Part shown: positions 61,317 to 64,000 of the stretch, piece by piece
Layout of the letters: each line of letters begins with the position of its first letter
How positions within the stretch are numbered: the first letter of the stretch is position 1
Position numbers and translations under genes: made by a program
The notes under the pieces: model-generated
What the model was told of the DNA's origin: nothing
Seen by the model: only the letters and a program-made list of their open reading frames with translations
Databases searched by the model: none
Assembly (NCBI RefSeq): GCF_000814005.1
Contig: NZ_JWLK01000004.1
Location: 62,001-126,000, forward strand
Source of the DNA: Ruegeria sp. ANG-S4
GTDB lineage: Bacteria; Pseudomonadota; Alphaproteobacteria; Rhodobacterales; Rhodobacteraceae
Direction: 5' to 3'
DNA length: 64,000 nt

Positions 61317-62152
61317 GTCTTGGGTTCCTTGGCCGGAGCCTGATCTGCAAATACATGCTCGTCCGCAGGGAATGTGCGGGCACGCACCTCTGCGGCGTAT
61401 TGGGCAATTGCGGCTTCGGCCTGGGGGCCAAGTTCGGCATACCGTTTGACGAACTTTGGTTTGAAAGCCGTGAAAAAGCCCACCATGTCGTCGACCACCA
61501 AGATCTGTCCGTCGCACCCGGCGGACGCACCAATGCCGATAGTCGGGATTGATACCTCGTCCGTGATCCGGTCGGCCAGACCTTGGGGAACCTTTTCCAG
61601 CACCACGGAAAAAGCCCCGGCATCGGCCACCGCATGAGCATCGGCCAAGACGGCAGCGGCTTGGTCATTCCGGCCCTGAACCTTATAGCCGCCCAAGGTG
61701 TTGATCGATTGCGGTGTCAGCCCGATATGGGCCATGACCGGGATGCCACGCTGAACCAGGAAGCGAATGGTCTCCGCCATTTCCACCCCACCTTCGAGTT
61801 TGACAGCCCCGGCACCGGTCTCCGCCATCAGGCGGGCCGCGTTGCGAAACGCCTCGGACGGTTCGTGTTCATAGCTGGCAAAAGGCATGTCGATGACCAT
61901 CATCGCCTTTTCAAGCCCGCGCGCCACGGCCTGCCCATGCAGGATCATCATCTCCATCGTGACGCCAAGCGTCGATTCCAGCCCATGCAGAACCATTCCG
62001 ACGCTGTCGCCCACCAACACAAAGTCGCAATGCCCATCCATCAACCGCGCCATGGGCGTGGTGTACGCGGTCAGACTGACCAGAGGTTGGCCCCCTTTTC
62101 GCGCGCGGATATCCTGTGCGTTCGGGGCCTTTTTGCGGGCTGTTGCGCTCAT
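61313..62152 (-). CDS. panB: 3-methyl-2-oxobutanoate hydroxymethyltransferase
   Basis: A 279-residue TIM-barrel enzyme making ketopantoate. [22 protein letters not shown], the metal Asp in [48 protein letters not shown] and [22 protein letters not shown] are diagnostic. Length is slightly above E. coli PanB (264). First gene of the panBC unit, with GGAGCGAGCC upstream. No ketopantoate reductase gene is nearby. Confidence 0.96.
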   Translation of the reverse strand: MSATARKKAPNAQDIRARKGGQPLVSLTAYTTPMARLMDGHCDFVLVGDSVGMVLHGLESTLGVTMEMMILHGQAVARGLEKAMMVIDMPFASYEHEPSEAFRNAARLMAETGAGAVKLEGGVEMAETIRFLVQRGIPVMAHIGLTPQSINTLGGYKVQGRNDQAAAVLADAHAVADAGAFSVVLEKVPQGLADRITDEVSIPTIGIGASAGCDGQILVVDDMVGFFTAFKPKFVKRYAELGPQAEAAIAQYAAEVRARTFPADEHVFADQAPAKEPKT

Positions 62153-62321
62153 GGCTCGCTCCTCCGAGGTTCATGTTGCAGCGCGGCATAACAGATGGGT
62201 CGGGTCCATAGAAACCCCGGTTGCGCCAACATTTCCTTGATTGACCCAAGGTTTAAAGGGACATTACCAGCTGAACCACCAGCGAACCACGCGTCGAGAA
62301 AACCCAAAGGGAGAGATTTCA

Positions 62322-63809
62322 ATGACCCAGCACCTGTTTCGGCCCTTTGTGACCGCAGTGGTCTTCGGGGCAAGTATGCTTGCATCTCAGGCGGCGGCGA
62401 AATCGGACATCACCATTGCGATGCAACTTGAGCCGCCGCATCTGGATCCGACAAGTGCGGCCGCGCAGGCCATCGATTCGGTCGTCTATGCCAATATTTT
62501 CGAGGGGCTTACCCGCTTTATGGGCGACGGATCGGTTGTTCCGGGCCTTGCCGAAAGTTGGGAGATTTCTGATGACGGCACCGTCTACACGTTCAAACTG
62601 CGCGATGGCGTGACCTTTCACGATGGCACTTCCATGGATGCCGAAGACGTGAAGTTCAGCCTGGACCGCGCATTGGCCGAAGACAGCGCAAATGCGCAGA
62701 AGGCCCTGTTCGCCGGAATCGAAAGTGTCGAAGTGGTTGATCCGCTGACCGTGAAGGTGACCTTGTCCGCACCCAACGGTAATTTTCTGTTCAACCTGGC
62801 CTGGGGTGACGCGGTTATCGTCGCGCCAGAAAGCATTGAGAATATCAAGACCAACCCGGTGGGAACCGGGGCGTTTACGTTTGCCGACTGGGTGCAGGGC
62901 GACAGCATCACACTCAACCGAAACCCGGATTACTGGGGCGAACAACCCGCGCTAGAGACTGCAACATTCAAGTTTATCTCGGACCCGACAGCTGCGTTTG
63001 CGGCCATGATGGCCGAGGACGTGGACGTGTTTGATATCTACCCGGCGCCTGAAAACCTGCCTCAGTTCGAGGCCGATCCGCGATTTCAGGTGCTGATCGG
63101 CTCGACCGAGGGCGAGACGATTCTGTCGACCAACAACAAGCAAGCTCCGTTTGACGATATTCTCGTTCGTCAAGCGCTGGCCCACGCCATTGACCGGCAG
63201 GCCATCATAGACGGCGCAATGTTTGGCTATGGCACACCCATCGGGACTCACTTTGCACCGCACAATCCGGCCTATGTCGATTTGACCGGCGGGTCGGCGC
63301 ATGACCCGGAAAAGGCAAAAGCTCTGCTTGCCGAAGCGGGTTATCCGGACGGGTTCGAGACGACATTGCACCTGCCGCCCCCATCCTATGCACGCCGGGG
63401 CGGCGAGATTATCGCCGCGCAGTTGGCTGATATCGGTATCAAGGCAGAGATCATCAATGTTGAATGGGCTCAATGGCTGGAATCCGTTTTCAAAGGCAAG
63501 GACTTTGGCCTGACCATCGTCAGCCATACCGAACCCATGGATATCGGGATCTACGCGCGCCCGGACTATTACTTCCAGTACGAAAGCACCGATTTTCAGG
63601 CTTTGATGGAGACGCTGAACGCGACGACTGACCCGGAGGAGCGGGCAAGACTGCTGGGTGAAGCACAGCGTCTGATAGCGAATGACTACGTGAACGGGTA
63701 CCTGTTCCAACTGGCTAAGCTGGGCGTCGCGCGGGCAGGGGTGCAGGGCTTGTGGGAAAATGCGCCAACCGCTGCAATTGACCTTTCAGCCATCAGCTGG
63801 AGCGAATAG
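62322..63809 (+). CDS. Oligopeptide/dipeptide-type ABC substrate-binding protein
   Basis: A 495-residue periplasmic receptor of cluster C (SBP_bac_5). A signal peptide (GASMLASQAAA) leads to ITIAMQLEPPHLDPTSAAAQAI, then VYANIFEGLTRF, LAESWEISDDGTVYTFKLRDGVTFHDGT and the hinge NNKQAPFDDILVRQALAHAIDRQAI. ATG at 62322 follows AAAGGGAGAGATTTC. No permease or ATPase genes lie before the right edge. The cargo may be a peptide, opine or small amine; sequence does not decide. Confidence 0.9.
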   Translation: MTQHLFRPFVTAVVFGASMLASQAAAKSDITIAMQLEPPHLDPTSAAAQAIDSVVYANIFEGLTRFMGDGSVVPGLAESWEISDDGTVYTFKLRDGVTFHDGTSMDAEDVKFSLDRALAEDSANAQKALFAGIESVEVVDPLTVKVTLSAPNGNFLFNLAWGDAVIVAPESIENIKTNPVGTGAFTFADWVQGDSITLNRNPDYWGEQPALETATFKFISDPTAAFAAMMAEDVDVFDIYPAPENLPQFEADPRFQVLIGSTEGETILSTNNKQAPFDDILVRQALAHAIDRQAIIDGAMFGYGTPIGTHFAPHNPAYVDLTGGSAHDPEKAKALLAEAGYPDGFETTLHLPPPSYARRGGEIIAAQLADIGIKAEIINVEWAQWLESVFKGKDFGLTIVSHTEPMDIGIYARPDYYFQYESTDFQALMETLNATTDPEERARLLGEAQRLIANDYVNGYLFQLAKLGVARAGVQGLWENAPTAAIDLSAISWSE

Positions 63810-63841
63810 AACGGCGTTTCGAAGCAGCGAAGAGAGAACGG

Positions 63842-64000
63842 ATGATCAGAAACGTGATTGCGGCCCTGGCCGTGACGATCGGCTGTTTCGGCGCGACTTC
63901 GGTGCAGGCCAATTCGGACTTGCAGTCTGCCGTAGACCTTTGGTTACAAGGCGACGACCGGCAAAGTCTTCAAATGCTCGCGGATTTGGCGGCGGAAGGC
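63842..64000 (+). CDS. Exported protein, cut by the right edge (possible Sel1/TPR-like)
   Basis: Fifty-three codons are visible before the window ends: a signal peptide (VIAALAVTIGCFGATSVQA) and then NSDLQSAVDLWLQGDDRQSL, which looks like the first helix pair of a Sel1 or TPR repeat protein. ATG at 63842 follows AGAGAGAACG, 32 nt after the binding-protein gene. Function unknown. Confidence 0.6.
   Translation, partial: MIRNVIAALAVTIGCFGATSVQANSDLQSAVDLWLQGDDRQSLQMLADLAAEG

Overview
The window is a chromosomal segment of an alphaproteobacterium, almost certainly of the order Rhodobacterales (Roseobacter/Rhodobacter group). The assignment rests on recognised protein families and gene order: a Rhodobacter-type cytochrome c2, an Idi that keeps the Rhodobacter form, a MoxR/DUF58/DUF4159 cluster, imuB plus dnaE2 behind GTTC-N7-GTTC LexA-type boxes, a B12-riboswitch-controlled DUF1636-btuCDF operon, and promoter pairs of the TGATCC-N16-CGTA (RpoE/ChrR, ECF11-like) form. 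Genes are dense, on both strands, with many 4-nt ATGA/GTGA overlaps. I saw no rRNA, tRNA, insertion sequence, prophage or CRISPR array.

Left part (1-12.6 kb): the 3' part of a homodimeric 2-oxo acid dehydrogenase E1 (mdeB-like) is followed by a small unknown ORF, methionine gamma-lyase (mdeA) and a FAD amine oxidase-like gene, which together look like a methionine catabolic operon. Next comes a tightly packed six-gene operon (5.1-9.6 kb) that joins a LolD/MacB-type ATPase and FtsX-type permease to a DUF4198 (NikK-like) protein, a NikL-like small protein and a ZnuA-family protein with a degraded metal site. This is the best candidate here for an undescribed system. A class I/II aminotransferase and a secreted CAP/DUF4114 protein follow.

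Middle left (12.6-22.9 kb): a cobalamin riboswitch drives DUF1636-btuD-btuF-btuC. A five-gene operon (COG2907 flavoprotein, chalcone-isomerase-like protein, GPH-type transporter, two DUF3833 proteins) runs away from a SDR gene, and both sides carry the same ECF-type promoter motif. imuB follows.

Centre (23-37.9 kb): glutathione-dependent formaldehyde dehydrogenase, a NYN/LOTUS protein, two DMT exporters, a truncated haemoglobin, a short DnaE2, DUF1203, an orphan ABC ATPase, a NDUFS6-like zinc-finger protein, DNA polymerase I, a hydroxypyruvate isomerase-like protein and DUF1285.

Right part (38-64 kb): the four-gene MoxR cluster, a soluble hybrid histidine kinase with two receivers, a VOC protein, yaaA, recQ, yggT, a UMF1 transporter, mepA, a phytase-esterase-like protein and a queuosine-precursor transporter. 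A structured, terminator-ended leader whose ribosome binding site matches the 16S 3' end over 16 nt then precedes arfB (ribosome rescue). SDR, P1 peptidase, cytochrome c2, idi, smpB (again ribosome rescue), glpK, panC-panB, an oligopeptide-type substrate-binding protein and a cut gene at the right edge complete the window.
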